The position numbers were made by a program, and so were the translations under genes. From an uncultured Corynebacterium sp. (GTDB lineage: Bacteria; Actinomycetota; Actinomycetes; Mycobacteriales; Mycobacteriaceae): a DNA stretch of 59,519 nucleotides. The stretch lies in the NCBI RefSeq assembly GCF_946998835.1, contig NZ_CAMQAZ010000016.1:1-59519 (forward strand), written 5' to 3'. This document shows, piece by piece, positions 41,639 to 49,737 of the stretch; the first letter of the stretch is position 1, and each line of letters opens with the position of its first letter. The notes beneath the pieces are model-generated. The model worked only from the letters and a program-made list of their open reading frames with translations, had not been told where the DNA came from and did no database searches.

Positions 41639-42481
41639 ATGACTATTGGTCCATCGCTGCGACGCACCCTGTACAAACTTGCCGAGAAAGACATGTCCCC
41701 GGCCAAAGCAAAGTTTTTGCTGAATATTTGGCCGCCGCTGTTTGGCACCGGCATCCGAATTACAGAGATTTCGGAAGACTGGTCGGCCGGTCGGCTGGAG
41801 CTGCGTCTCAACGCGCTGACCGCGAACATGCACGGCGCGGCATTCGGCGGTGCGCTGTTCTCGATGACGGACGTGCTGTTCGGCACGCTGGTTATGCAGC
41901 GCCTGGACGCCAAGAAGTACGAGGCGTGGACCCGAACGGGCTCGTTTGAATTTATCCGCCCAGGTAAGAACGGTGCCTACCTCGAGGTAGAGGTGCCGGA
42001 TGAAATGGTCGAAAAGCTGAAGGCCGAAACAGAAGGCGGCTATTCGACGGTCGTTCCATACACCTCCGTGATTCGAAACCGCGATGGTTCCCTGGTTGGT
42101 ATCGGCCAGCAGGAGCTCTACGTGCGCCGTCGTGGCGGCAAGAAGCCGCCGGCCAACCCGAATCAGCAGGACCGTGTCGCCGGTGAGAACCTCATCTCGG
42201 CTGCTCGTACCCTTGCGCGCCTGGGTATGCGTGGCGTGGAAAATCGCGATGCGCTCGTGCAGCAGGAGCGCACTGCGCGTCGCTGCATTTCGCCGGAGTC
42301 GCGCGCGGTCGCATGGCTCCACGGCGTGCTCGAGTATGGCGATGTCACCGTCGATGACTATCGCGCCGCAGGGCTTCCCGATGTCGTTATCGAGGCTCTC
42401 ACCTCGGACAACCCTTCGCCAGCCGCGCAGCAGCTGCTTGCGGATGTCGTCACCGCACGCGAGTCGCTGAACAAGTTTTAG
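41639..42481 (+). CDS. DUF4442 hotdog thioesterase fused to a degenerate HD domain
   Basis: A 280-aa two-part protein. Residues 1-165 are a DUF4442/PaaI-type hotdog (GIRITEISEDWSAGRLELRL, NMHGAAFGGALFSMTDVLFG), a fold that binds or hydrolyses acyl-CoA thioesters. Residues about 185-280 resemble the HD domain of RelA/SpoT-like or MESH1 pyrophosphohydrolases: AVAWLHGVLEYGDVTVDDYRAAGLPDVVIEALT lines up with the pattern LHDVVEDTDVT-DLRAAGFPEEVVEALT. The metal-binding His-Asp has become His228-Gly229 and the Glu-Asp has become Glu-Tyr, so hydrolysis is unlikely. The fusion is unusual. A hotdog enzyme with a nucleotide-sensing remnant is speculation. Confidence 0.7.
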   Translation: MTIGPSLRRTLYKLAEKDMSPAKAKFLLNIWPPLFGTGIRITEISEDWSAGRLELRLNALTANMHGAAFGGALFSMTDVLFGTLVMQRLDAKKYEAWTRTGSFEFIRPGKNGAYLEVEVPDEMVEKLKAETEGGYSTVVPYTSVIRNRDGSLVGIGQQELYVRRRGGKKPPANPNQQDRVAGENLISAARTLARLGMRGVENRDALVQQERTARRCISPESRAVAWLHGVLEYGDVTVDDYRAAGLPDVVIEALTSDNPSPAAQQLLADVVTARESLNKF

Positions 42482-42490
42482 GTTAGAGCG

Positions 42491-43249
42491 TTAGGCCAAT
42501 AGGCGGGTCAGTAGCGCTACGACTTCGGGGTCTGTTTGCTGCTTCCAGTGCGCAACAGACCTGCCGCCTAGCTCGGATTCGAGCAAAATAGTTCGGCTGC
42601 CCGGCAGGAAGCGCTGCGCGGTATCGGACCACGGAATGGCTAGGCTGTCGTGGTGGCTGATGACATTAATCCAGTCAGGAGTAGCTGCCTTGCTGGCTTG
42701 ATTGTGTGCGCCAGTGTTGGCTGGAGGAAGCTCGTATGTTCCGGCCGCTACCGCAATCTGATCGGCCAGAGCTTGGCCCATTAGCCAGCGGGCCAGAGCC
42801 CCATGTTGCCAGGCCAAAATGCGGGAAAACCCAGTTAGGTTTACGCCGCCGACAGAGCCCGACACGCTGATGACACGCCGAAATGAAATGCGCTCGTCTT
42901 CATGGTCCGCTAGGCGCATAAACAGCAGGAAAGCCAGCAGCCCACCCTGTGAATGGGCCACGATATCGACCGTGTCCGAGTTTGTTTCAGCGCAGAGGCG
43001 GTGGATATAGGCCTCGACTTCGGCAACCGAATCCGCAATGGCTGCAGTGCCACGGTTTCCGTAGGCCGGAATATAGATGTGGCGGCCGCGGGCGCGGAGA
43101 CCGTCGGCAAGCGGGGCCCACGCGCCGGGACTGTCGAGCGTGCCGTGTAAAGCGATGACCGGCACGGGGTCGGTGAGGTTTCCTGACATCGGAGTTGGAT
43201 TAGGCAGGGACGGGCGCGCGGTCGTCGGTGGGAAGATTCGCGCGAGCAT
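42491..43249 (-). CDS. Alpha/beta hydrolase, lipase-like (second of pair)
   Basis: Serine hydrolase of 252 aa from ATG 43249. The oxyanion region is VIALHGTLDSPGAW, the nucleophile elbow is VDIVAHSQGGLLAFLLFMRL, and a late SHHDSLAIPWSDTA may give the acid. It shares domain order and several motifs (HGT, HSQGGLxAxLL, GGVNLTG versus GTNLGG) with the upstream hydrolase, so the two are probably a tandem duplication. The start lies inside or just after the upstream gene's stop (43254). No signal peptide is seen. Substrate unknown. Confidence 0.78.
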   Translation of the reverse strand: MLARIFPPTTARPSLPNPTPMSGNLTDPVPVIALHGTLDSPGAWAPLADGLRARGRHIYIPAYGNRGTAAIADSVAEVEAYIHRLCAETNSDTVDIVAHSQGGLLAFLLFMRLADHEDERISFRRVISVSGSVGGVNLTGFSRILAWQHGALARWLMGQALADQIAVAAGTYELPPANTGAHNQASKAATPDWINVISHHDSLAIPWSDTAQRFLPGSRTILLESELGGRSVAHWKQQTDPEVVALLTRLLA

Positions 43250-43253
43250 CGGA

Positions 43254-44147
43254 CTATTCTGCGTGCTCGGTCGGGTCAAAATCCTCGCCTACCAGTTTGA
43301 ACAGTGCCTCGCGGGTAAGCGCGCGGGGGCGCCAATCGTGCGCCATTTGCTCGTGCAAAACGATGGCTTGAGGGAACGTGTCCTGCACGTAGAGGTTGGT
43401 GACCATGTCGGTGCCGCCATCATCCAAGAAGCAGGACTGTGGCGGGGAAATGAGCTGGTCATACTTGGTGGCAATACAGGTGTAAGTAACACCCGGGCCG
43501 AGAATATCGTGGGAATTAGCGTTCAACACCATCTTTGAACCCGTGAGCTGTTCCAAGCCGGAAACACCCCAATAGCTCTGAACAAAGTTGCTCATCAGTG
43601 ACTTTGTGCCGGGAATCTTAGTGATGCCGGAAGCGATGCCGCCCAAGTTGGTGCCGTGATTGGGGGCAGCAAGGCAGACGACATGCTTGATGTGCTTGGG
43701 AATGCGCAGAGAAAGCAGGGTGGCAATTAAGCCACCTTGCGAGTGCCCCACGATAACGGCGTGCTTGGCGCCGGTCGCGTGCAGGACAGCCTTTATGTAG
43801 GGCACGAGCATATCGATGGATTCATCGATGGGGTCCGTCGCACGGTGCCCGAAATCCGGCGCGAAGACCGCCCAGCCATCTTCCCGCAATTGGTTACCGA
43901 GGGTCTCCCAAATGCCTTTGACCTGGCCCGTTCCGTGGAGAAGGATGACTGGCCACGGCCGAGACCTGGACACTTCGGCTCCCCAGTAATCTTCGAAAAC
44001 ACCGCGTAGCGGACGGAAGATGGCATAGGGGAGTGGCGGTGATTCTTCAGCTGCGACCGGTTTCTGTGCTTCTGATTCCTGCGGCTTAGGAGTAGGGGCT
44101 ACCGGTGGCTGCTCGTCGTGAAAATCCTGCTTTGACGCGTCGATCAG
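43254..44147 (-). CDS. Alpha/beta hydrolase with non-canonical start
   Basis: Serine hydrolase with VILLHGTGQVKGIWETLG, VIVGHSQGGLIATLLSL and LAAPNHGTNLGG. The first ATG/GTG/TTG in frame is GTG 43973, which would give 239 aa. However, the frame stays open upstream and encodes a sensible, family-like segment, PPLPYAIFRPLRGVFEDYWGAE, right before it. The only plausible start is CTG 44147, overlapping the HIT gene stop as CTGA and giving about 297 aa with a Pro/Glu-rich N-terminus. A CTG start by coupling or a frameshift from the HIT gene could explain it. If wrong, the gene begins at 43973. Confidence 0.6.
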   Translation of the reverse strand: MIDASKQDFHDEQPPVAPTPKPQESEAQKPVAAEESPPLPYAIFRPLRGVFEDYWGAEVSRSRPWPVILLHGTGQVKGIWETLGNQLREDGWAVFAPDFGHRATDPIDESIDMLVPYIKAVLHATGAKHAVIVGHSQGGLIATLLSLRIPKHIKHVVCLAAPNHGTNLGGIASGITKIPGTKSLMSNFVQSYWGVSGLEQLTGSKMVLNANSHDILGPGVTYTCIATKYDQLISPPQSCFLDDGGTDMVTNLYVQDTFPQAIVLHEQMAHDWRPRALTREALFKLVGEDFDPTEHAE

Positions 44148-44566
44148 CGCACCAACTTTCCATTTTCATCAGTGCCGAGAGCTTCCCGCAGCTTAGCGGC
44201 GGCCTCATCCATGGACTCGGCAGAAGGATTGCGATCGACCGACTGTAGGTTGTATCCGGACATGTCGTGCGCCGGGAAGATGTGGATGTGGGTGTGCGGA
44301 ACCTCGAAGCCGGCGATGAGGTAACCCGCGCGTGGAGCGTCAAAAGCGGAGACAACAGCCTGGCCGACCTTCTGTGCGACCTCATTGAGATGAGCCCACA
44401 GCTCAGGCGAAGCGTCAGTCCACTTGTCCACCTCTTCAATAGGAACGACCAGCGTGTGACCAGGTGCGATTGGCTCGATGGTCAGAAAAGCGACGACGCT
44501 GTCATCGCGGTAGACGAAACGACCTGGGAGTTCACCGTTGATGATTTTGGTAAATACTGTGCTCAT
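44144..44566 (-). CDS. HIT family hydrolase
   Basis: Histidine-triad nucleotide-binding protein of 140 aa, related to Hint/AP4A hydrolases. The fold covers VFTKIINGELPGRFVYRDDSVVAFLTIEPIAPGHTLVVP and the triad is VPHTHIHIFP. ATG 44566 gives the standard MSTVFTKII start; longer readings overlap purD and are not supported. The TGA stop at 44146-44144 overlaps the proposed start of the downstream hydrolase. It is divergent from purD, with 97 bp between starts. Confidence 0.9.
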   Translation of the reverse strand: MSTVFTKIINGELPGRFVYRDDSVVAFLTIEPIAPGHTLVVPIEEVDKWTDASPELWAHLNEVAQKVGQAVVSAFDAPRAGYLIAGFEVPHTHIHIFPAHDMSGYNLQSVDRNPSAESMDEAAAKLREALGTDENGKLVR

Positions 44567-44650
44567 GTGCCAAGGGTAACCCGAATGGCGGATTGGGGGT
44601 TGGCTCCGGTGTTGGGGTTGGGCTCGATGAGAGTTATCCGGGCTGATTAG

Positions 44651-44656
44651 TAAGAT
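44651..44656 (+). promoter_or_regulatory. -10 element of leaderless purD
   Basis: TAAGAT ends 7 nt before ATG 44664, and no Shine-Dalgarno sequence lies between. Confidence 0.45.
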
Positions 44657-44663
44657 GTTGGCT

Positions 44664-45938
44664 ATGCGCATCCTCGTAATTGGCTCCGGTGCCCGTGAGC
44701 ACGCCCTGTTGTACGCAATGAGTAAGGACCCGCAGGCTACGGATCTTCACGTAGCCCCTGGTAATGCGGGTATGAGTGAGATTGCAACCATGCATCCCCT
44801 GATCGTGGATGACCCCGCTGGCGCTGTTGCGCTGGCCAAGGAAATCGAGGCCGATTTGGTTGTCATCGGCCCAGAGGTTCCGCTGGTCGCGGGTGTGGCG
44901 GACGCACTGCGTGACGCCGGCTTCGCAGTCTTTGGCCCGAATGCCGATGCGGCTCGGATTGAGGGGTCCAAGGCTTTCGCCAAGGATGTCATGAAGGCAG
45001 CTGGGGTGAAGACCGCCTCGGCAGAGGCTATCCAGCCAGAGGCTTCCGATGAGGACATCGAGGCAGCTATTGACCGCTTTGGCCCGAATTGGGTCGTGAA
45101 GGATGACGGGCTGGCTGCTGGTAAGGGCGTAGTGGTCACCAAGGACCGCGCTGAGGCTCTTGAGCACGCCAAGGCTGTATTGGCTGCCGGCAACCCGGTG
45201 CTCCTGGAGTCCTTCCTGGGCGGTCCGGAAGTGTCCCTATTCTGCCTGGTTGACGGTGAAACCGTCGTTCCGCTGCTGCCAGCGCAAGACCACAAGCGCG
45301 TCGGCAACAACGACGAAGGTCCGAACACCGGCGGCATGGGTGCTTACAGCCCGCTGTCCTGGTTGCCGGAAGGCGCAACTGAGCGCATTGTCACCGAGGT
45401 CTGCGAGCCGGTCGCTCGGGAAATGGCCGCTCGTGGCTGCCCATTCCAGGGTCTGCTGTATGCAGGCCTGGCCTGGGGCGAGGACGGCCCGGCTGTCATT
45501 GAGTTCAACTGTCGTTTTGGTGACCCAGAGACCCAGGCCGTACTCGCGTTGCTGGAATCTCCGGTAGCTCAGCTGCTCAACGCTGCTGCTACCGGCACAT
45601 TGGCGGAGTTTGGTCCGCTGTCCTGGCGTGATGGCTACGCTCTGACTGTTGTGCTGGCAGCCGAAGGCTACCCGGTGTCGACCCGCACGGGCGATGTCAT
45701 CGAAGGTGCAGAGCCTGGCCGTGAGGCAGATGGCATTCTCCACGCGGGCACTGCCCGCAACGCCGCAGGGGAGCTGGTTTCCGCTGGTGGTCGTGTGCTC
45801 AACGTCATTGGTGTTGGCGACACGCTGGAAGAGGCCCGCGACAAGGCGTACGAGACCATCAAGACCATTAAGCTCGAGGGCTCGCACTATCGCACCGACA
45901 TTGCACTGCCTGCGGTTGAGGGGCGCATTTCCATTTAA
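44664..45938 (+). CDS. purD: Phosphoribosylamine--glycine ligase
   Basis: ATP-grasp enzyme of purine synthesis joining phosphoribosylamine and glycine (424 aa). It starts MRILVIGSGAREHALLYAMSKD, with VIGPEVPLVAGVADALRDAG, the ATP-grasp core VVKDDGLAAGKGVVVTKD, GPEVSLFCLVDGE, NTGGMGAYSP and VIEFNCRFGDPETQAVL. Length and ends are normal. A later dyad (45965-46000) may end its transcript. Confidence 0.95.
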   Translation: MRILVIGSGAREHALLYAMSKDPQATDLHVAPGNAGMSEIATMHPLIVDDPAGAVALAKEIEADLVVIGPEVPLVAGVADALRDAGFAVFGPNADAARIEGSKAFAKDVMKAAGVKTASAEAIQPEASDEDIEAAIDRFGPNWVVKDDGLAAGKGVVVTKDRAEALEHAKAVLAAGNPVLLESFLGGPEVSLFCLVDGETVVPLLPAQDHKRVGNNDEGPNTGGMGAYSPLSWLPEGATERIVTEVCEPVAREMAARGCPFQGLLYAGLAWGEDGPAVIEFNCRFGDPETQAVLALLESPVAQLLNAAATGTLAEFGPLSWRDGYALTVVLAAEGYPVSTRTGDVIEGAEPGREADGILHAGTARNAAGELVSAGGRVLNVIGVGDTLEEARDKAYETIKTIKLEGSHYRTDIALPAVEGRISI

Positions 45939-45964
45939 GTAGTGCGGTAAGACGCTAGACCGCC

Positions 45965-46000
45965 CTGGGGAGTGCGTCAGTAACCGGCCAATCTCCCCAG
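45965..46000. repeat. Inverted repeat after purD
   Basis: CTGGGGAG and CTCCCCAG pair perfectly over a 20-nt loop. No U-tract follows, so its role as terminator is uncertain. Confidence 0.4.
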
Positions 46001-46063
46001 ATCGCCCCACCCGGGGACAAGCTAGATTTCCCGGGTGGTCTCCGCGGCTGCAAAGATGAAGGT

Positions 46064-47284
46064 ATGCACGCCGAATCACCGCAAGCACCGCAGTCACCGC
46101 AACCACCGCAGCGCGACCTAGCATCCCTCCGCAGCGAGGTCGCACCCTTCCACGTGATGGATGTTCTCGCTGCCGCGCAGGAGCGTCAGCGCACTCACGG
46201 CGACGCTCTCTTCCTGTGCGTGGGGCAGCCCGCAACCGCGGCCCCGGCTGCCGCAATTGCCCGTGCACGTGCTGATTTGGAGAATCAAGTTCTGGGCTAC
46301 ACTGCGGCCGTCGGCACGCCTGAGCTGCGTGAAACCATCGCCGCCTGGCATCGTGAGAATTACGGCACGGCGACGGAAGCCGCTGATGTTGTCATCACTA
46401 CAGGTTCTTCCGGTGGTTTCGTGGCGCTCTTCCTCGCAGCGCTCGACGTCGGCGATGACATCGTGCTGGCGCGCCCGGGATATCCCGCGTACCGCAATAC
46501 TCTGCAGGCACTCGGCGCCAACATTGTTGAAATCGACTGTGGCCCAGAGACCCGTTTCCAGCTCACCGCCCAGCACCTGGAGGCACTTCCGCGCGTGCCC
46601 AAGGCTGTGATTGTCACTAGCCCGGATAACCCCACGGGCACCATCATCGATGCCGAGGAGCTTCGCGCCATTGCAAAGTGGTGTGAGCAGCACGGTTGCC
46701 TGCTTATTTCCGACGAGATTTACCACGGCATCACCTATGGGCGAAAGTGTGCGTCGGCACGCGAGTTCTCCGATGCTGCGATCGTGGTCGGCAGTGTCAG
46801 TAAGTACTTCTCGATGACCGGTTGGCGCGTCGGCTGGCTCATCGTGCCGGAGTGGCTGCGAGCACCCCTGGATCGCCTCGAAGCCAACCTCACTGTCTGT
46901 CCGCCGGCAATCTCGCAGGCTGCGGCGGTGGAGGCGTTCAGCCCTGAATCCATCGCCGAGCTGAATTCGCACGTGACGCGCTACGCACGCAACCGCGATG
47001 TCCTGCTCGAAGGACTACCGCGCGTTGGACTCGGCAACATCGCCCCGCCCGACGGTGGGTTCTACGTGTACGCCAATATCGCAGGGCTTTACGACGACCC
47101 GAGCTCCGTCGACTCCATGGTGTGGGCGCGGGAATTGTTGGCCGCAACAGGCGTGGCCGTTGCTCCCGGCATCGACTTTGACACTGAGAACGGCCATGAG
47201 TGGGTTCGTCTCTGCTTCGCCGGTGAGACATCCGAGATGGAGGAGGCTGTCAGGCGTATTGGGGAGTTCACCGGGCGTAGTTAA
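46064..47284 (+). CDS. Class I/II PLP aminotransferase
   Basis: Pyridoxal-phosphate aminotransferase of 406 aa, aspartate/aromatic or alanine type. It has QPATAAPAAAIARARADLENQVLGYTAAVGTPELRETIAAW, ITTGSSGGFVALFLA, VTSPDNPTGTI, LISDEIYHGITYG and the PLP-lysine motif SVSKYFSMTGWRVGW, followed by the substrate Arg in WVRLCFAG. The amino-acid substrate cannot be read. The N-terminus holds four 9-bp repeats (ACCGCA-x3) giving QAPQSPQPPQ. It follows purD on the same strand with 125 bp between. Confidence 0.88.
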   Translation: MHAESPQAPQSPQPPQRDLASLRSEVAPFHVMDVLAAAQERQRTHGDALFLCVGQPATAAPAAAIARARADLENQVLGYTAAVGTPELRETIAAWHRENYGTATEAADVVITTGSSGGFVALFLAALDVGDDIVLARPGYPAYRNTLQALGANIVEIDCGPETRFQLTAQHLEALPRVPKAVIVTSPDNPTGTIIDAEELRAIAKWCEQHGCLLISDEIYHGITYGRKCASAREFSDAAIVVGSVSKYFSMTGWRVGWLIVPEWLRAPLDRLEANLTVCPPAISQAAAVEAFSPESIAELNSHVTRYARNRDVLLEGLPRVGLGNIAPPDGGFYVYANIAGLYDDPSSVDSMVWARELLAATGVAVAPGIDFDTENGHEWVRLCFAGETSEMEEAVRRIGEFTGRS

Positions 47285-47319
47285 AGGCGGCTGCGAGCGG
47301 TAGTCAGCGGCTCATAAAG

Positions 47320-47335
47320 TGTGATTTGCATCACC
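47320..47335 (+). promoter_or_regulatory. GlxR-type operator, distal
   Basis: TGTGA-TTTGCA-TCACC matches TGTGA-N6-TCACA at nine of ten fixed positions. It lies 35 bp after the aminotransferase stop, about 800 bp from the next predicted gene start, so its target is unclear. Confidence 0.5.
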
Positions 47336-47908
47336 CTTTTGGGGGATGTTATTTAGCTGGTTGGGATGGGGAATGTGAAGGCGCGTGCTGGTGCTTCACA
47401 TGAGCTGATAGGGGGTGATCGCTGAGCTGGTTCGCGCCTAGTTTTGAGGTGGTGCGAAACGCTCTATTTCTTGCAGCTTTCAGTTGGTGGGCAAGTGGGG
47501 GCAGGTAGGGGAAACGCTCGGAACTAATGACTCCGCGGAGGTGTTCGCACCCGTCGATATCAGCGGGGTGTATGTGGAGTGCCTCGCTAGGTGGCGTGGC
47601 TATACAGGGGTCAATTGCCAATACTGACAGCGCGGTATAAGTACTGGTAGTTAGATGTTTTGCGTTCCGTCCTAGGTCTGGAGCCGGCTACCAAAACGCG
47701 AGGGGTGGCCCTGTTTAGGGTGGGGGTTGGGCATCATTTGTAACGCACATTCAGCGGAGACTGTGGTGCAGTCCTGGGCGGTTGGTTTCCGTCCGATAGA
47801 AAGAAACCTCCGCGCGTAGCTTCCAATCGTGGAAAAGTTGGATTCTTGAAGCCATTGCCGGAGATCGTGGGACTGCGGTGGGGAAGCGGTGTCGGGGCCA
47901 TATCCAAA

Positions 47909-47957
47909 GGTTCAATAGTGAACCAAAAAGCGCCTGAAAGTTAACGGTAGGTTAACT
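47909..47957. repeat. Two adjacent perfect dyads upstream of the 51-codon ORF
   Basis: GGTTCA-N4-TGAACC (47909-47924) and AGTTAAC-N5-GTTAACT (47939-47957) stand about 28 bp apart, just upstream of the -35 at 47976. The spacing is close to three helical turns, fitting cooperative regulator binding. Confidence 0.5.
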
Positions 47958-47975
47958 AAAAAGAAACTTTTACGC

Positions 47976-48004
47976 TTGCCAGGTCGTGTGTTGTGGTCTA
48001 CGGT
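47976..48004 (+). promoter_or_regulatory. SigA-type promoter for the 51-codon ORF
   Basis: -35 TTGCCA and -10 TACGGT are spaced by exactly 17 bp. The predicted transcript has a 5' leader of about 115 nt with a hairpin AAGATC-N5-GATCTT (48091-48107). Confidence 0.45.
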
Positions 48005-48124
48005 TGCAAACCATAAGTTCCAAACGGTTCGTTGAAACAACAGTTTTAACTGCGAGATCGCAAAGAATCGATTGGAGAAGTCCAACAATCAAGATCGAGA
48101 AGATCTTAAGAGAGGTGACCTCTG

Positions 48125-48280
48125 ATGAACGCATTCAACGAGATTATGGATACTGTGTCCCCGATTTTCACCGACGGCAAGGAATCCAAGCAGGATGCGC
48201 TGGCAGCGCTGCTTGCCGAAGCCATCGTGGAGGCGAACCCGAAGCAGGGCATCGCCGCCGACGATCGCCGCGCTGCTTAA
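48125..48280 (+). CDS. Small protein, 51 aa, unknown
   Basis: The product begins MNAFNEIMDTVSPIFTDGKE and is acidic-amphipathic (QDALAALLAEAIVEANPKQG) with a short basic end. I recognise no family. Support comes from GAGAGG about 9 nt before the ATG, a matched promoter upstream and codon use like highly expressed neighbours (AAG, GCC, CTG). The ribosome site lies in a dyad AGAGGT-G-ACCTCT (48111-48123). It converges with trpB; 30 bp separate the stops. Confidence 0.5.
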   Translation: MNAFNEIMDTVSPIFTDGKESKQDALAALLAEAIVEANPKQGIAADDRRAA

Positions 48281-48287
48281 CAGACAC

Positions 48288-48323
48288 AATCCCTACTGGT
48301 TCAGGAATCCCTACTGGTTCAGG
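48288..48323. repeat. Perfect 18-bp tandem duplication at the trpB stop
   Basis: AATCCCTACTGGTTCAGG occurs twice in direct succession. The copy at 48306-48323 contains the trpB stop and last codons (FLNQ); the other repeats them just beyond the stop. Confidence 0.85.
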
Positions 48324-49636
48324 AATTCCCGGACCTGCTCCATATCCTTATCGCCGCGACCCGACAGGTTCACGAGCAACAGTAAAGGCTCATCGTCCTC
48401 GTGGACCGGAAGCCCAAGCTCGCTACCCGCAGCAGGGTCAGTTTCACGGAGTCGCGCAATCTTAATGGCCTGCGCCAGCGCATGGGAGGATTCCATCGCC
48501 GGAATAATGCCCTCCGTGCGGCTGAGAAGCTGGAATGCCTCCAGCGCCTCCTCGTCGGTAATTCCGACATAGCTGGCGCGGCCATTCTCCTTCAGCATGC
48601 CGTGCTCCGGGCCAACGGACGGGTAATCCAAGCCTGCCGAGATGGAGTGCGATGGCAACACCTCGCCGTCGTCGGAAAGCATGACAAATGAGCGCATTCC
48701 GTGAAGGACGCCAGTCTTGCCCGCGTTGATGGGCGCGCCGTGACGGTCGGTGTCGAGGCCCTCACCTGCGGGTTCGACGCCAATCAGAGCGACATCGGAA
48801 TCATCGATGTAGTTGGCAAATGCGCCAATGGCATTCGAGCCGCCACCGACGGCCGCGATGACAGCGTCGGGAAGCTTGCCGTAACGCTCGACCATCTGGC
48901 TGCGCGATTCCTTTGAAATAACCTGCTGGAATTCACGCACGATGGTTGGGAATGGGTGCGGGCCGGCGGCGGTGCCCAGCAGGTAGAAGGTGGAGTCGAG
49001 AGTCTTGCTCCACTCGACCAGCGCCTCGTCAATAGCATCCTTCAAACCAGCGTCGCCGGTGGTGACGGGAACAACCTTTGCGCCCATCAGCTCCATGCGC
49101 TCGACATTGGGGTGCTGGCGGGCGACGTCGTGTGCGCCCATGTAAACCTCGCACTCGAGTCCCAGCAGCGCAGCGGCCATTGCGGTGGCCGTGCCGTGCT
49201 GGCCTGCACCCGTCTCAGCGATGAGGCGGGTTTTTCCCATGCGCTTTGCCAGCAGTGCCTGGCCGACCACGTTGTTGCCCTTGTGCGCGCCGCCGTGGTT
49301 CAAGTCCTCGCGCTTGAGTACAATCGTCGTGTTCGGCGTGGAGAGGCGACGGCATTCGAACAGCGGAGTCGCGCGGCCGAGGAAATCGCGACGCAGCTCC
49401 TCCAGCTCACGCAGGAACTCCGGATCGCTCATTGCCTCGATGTAAGCCGCTTCCAGCTCATCGAGTGCCGGCAGCAGAAACTCCGGCACTTCCTGTCCGC
49501 CGAAACGACCGAAAAATGCGGGTAGGAGGGTTTCGCGCACCTCACCCGCACCATCAACGCTTGACGACGGAACCCTGGTTGCAGTCGGTGCCGCAGCCTT
49601 GGCGATGGCATCCGCGCTGGGGTTGAAATTAGTCAT
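48311..49636 (-). CDS. trpB: Tryptophan synthase beta chain
   Basis: PLP enzyme joining indole and serine to tryptophan (441 aa). The PLP lysine is in LNHGGAHKGNN, the phosphate-binding loop is GGGSNAIGAFANYI, and AETGAGQHGTATAMAAALLG and GIIPAMESSHALAQAI are typical of type-1 TrpB. The start has GAAAGG 8 nt upstream. No trpA or other trp gene is in the window, so this is an orphan copy, perhaps a second trpB or one detached from its operon. The first ~35 residues are an Ala/Ser/Pro-rich extension. The leader region contains repeats listed separately. Confidence 0.93.
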   Translation of the reverse strand: MTNFNPSADAIAKAAAPTATRVPSSSVDGAGEVRETLLPAFFGRFGGQEVPEFLLPALDELEAAYIEAMSDPEFLRELEELRRDFLGRATPLFECRRLSTPNTTIVLKREDLNHGGAHKGNNVVGQALLAKRMGKTRLIAETGAGQHGTATAMAAALLGLECEVYMGAHDVARQHPNVERMELMGAKVVPVTTGDAGLKDAIDEALVEWSKTLDSTFYLLGTAAGPHPFPTIVREFQQVISKESRSQMVERYGKLPDAVIAAVGGGSNAIGAFANYIDDSDVALIGVEPAGEGLDTDRHGAPINAGKTGVLHGMRSFVMLSDDGEVLPSHSISAGLDYPSVGPEHGMLKENGRASYVGITDEEALEAFQLLSRTEGIIPAMESSHALAQAIKIARLRETDPAAGSELGLPVHEDDEPLLLLVNLSGRGDKDMEQVREFLNQ

Positions 49637-49669
49637 TGGAAGGGCCTTTCGTTGCTGTTGTTTATTTCA

Positions 49670-49732
49670 GCGGGCCCTGGTTCTTTTCTCGAACTGATAA
49701 AAGTCTCGAACCGATAAAAGAAAAGAGCCCGC
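49670..49732 (-). promoter_or_regulatory. trpB leader: tandem 17-bp repeat inside a hairpin
   Basis: Two direct repeats, TTCTCGAACTGATAAAA (49686-49702) and GTCTCGAACCGATAAAA (49703-49719), are enclosed by GCGGGC (49670-49675) and GCCCGC (49727-49732), with further pairing TTCTTTTC/GAAAAGA. On the trpB transcript this is a 5' leader structure about 35 nt before the start. No U-tract follows, so control would be at translation or by a bound factor. Confidence 0.45.
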
Positions 49733-49737
49733 CAGAT

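Larger units (their letters stand above)
47285..48124. other. 840-bp intergenic region, no protein gene supported before 48125
   Basis: The longest gene-free stretch in the window. It holds a GlxR-type site (47320-47335), three perfect dyads (47909-47924, 47939-47957, 48091-48107) and a promoter with ideal spacing (47976-48004), listed separately. Frames inside it are short and biased neither way. Part of it may be transcribed as a small RNA. Confidence 0.5.
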
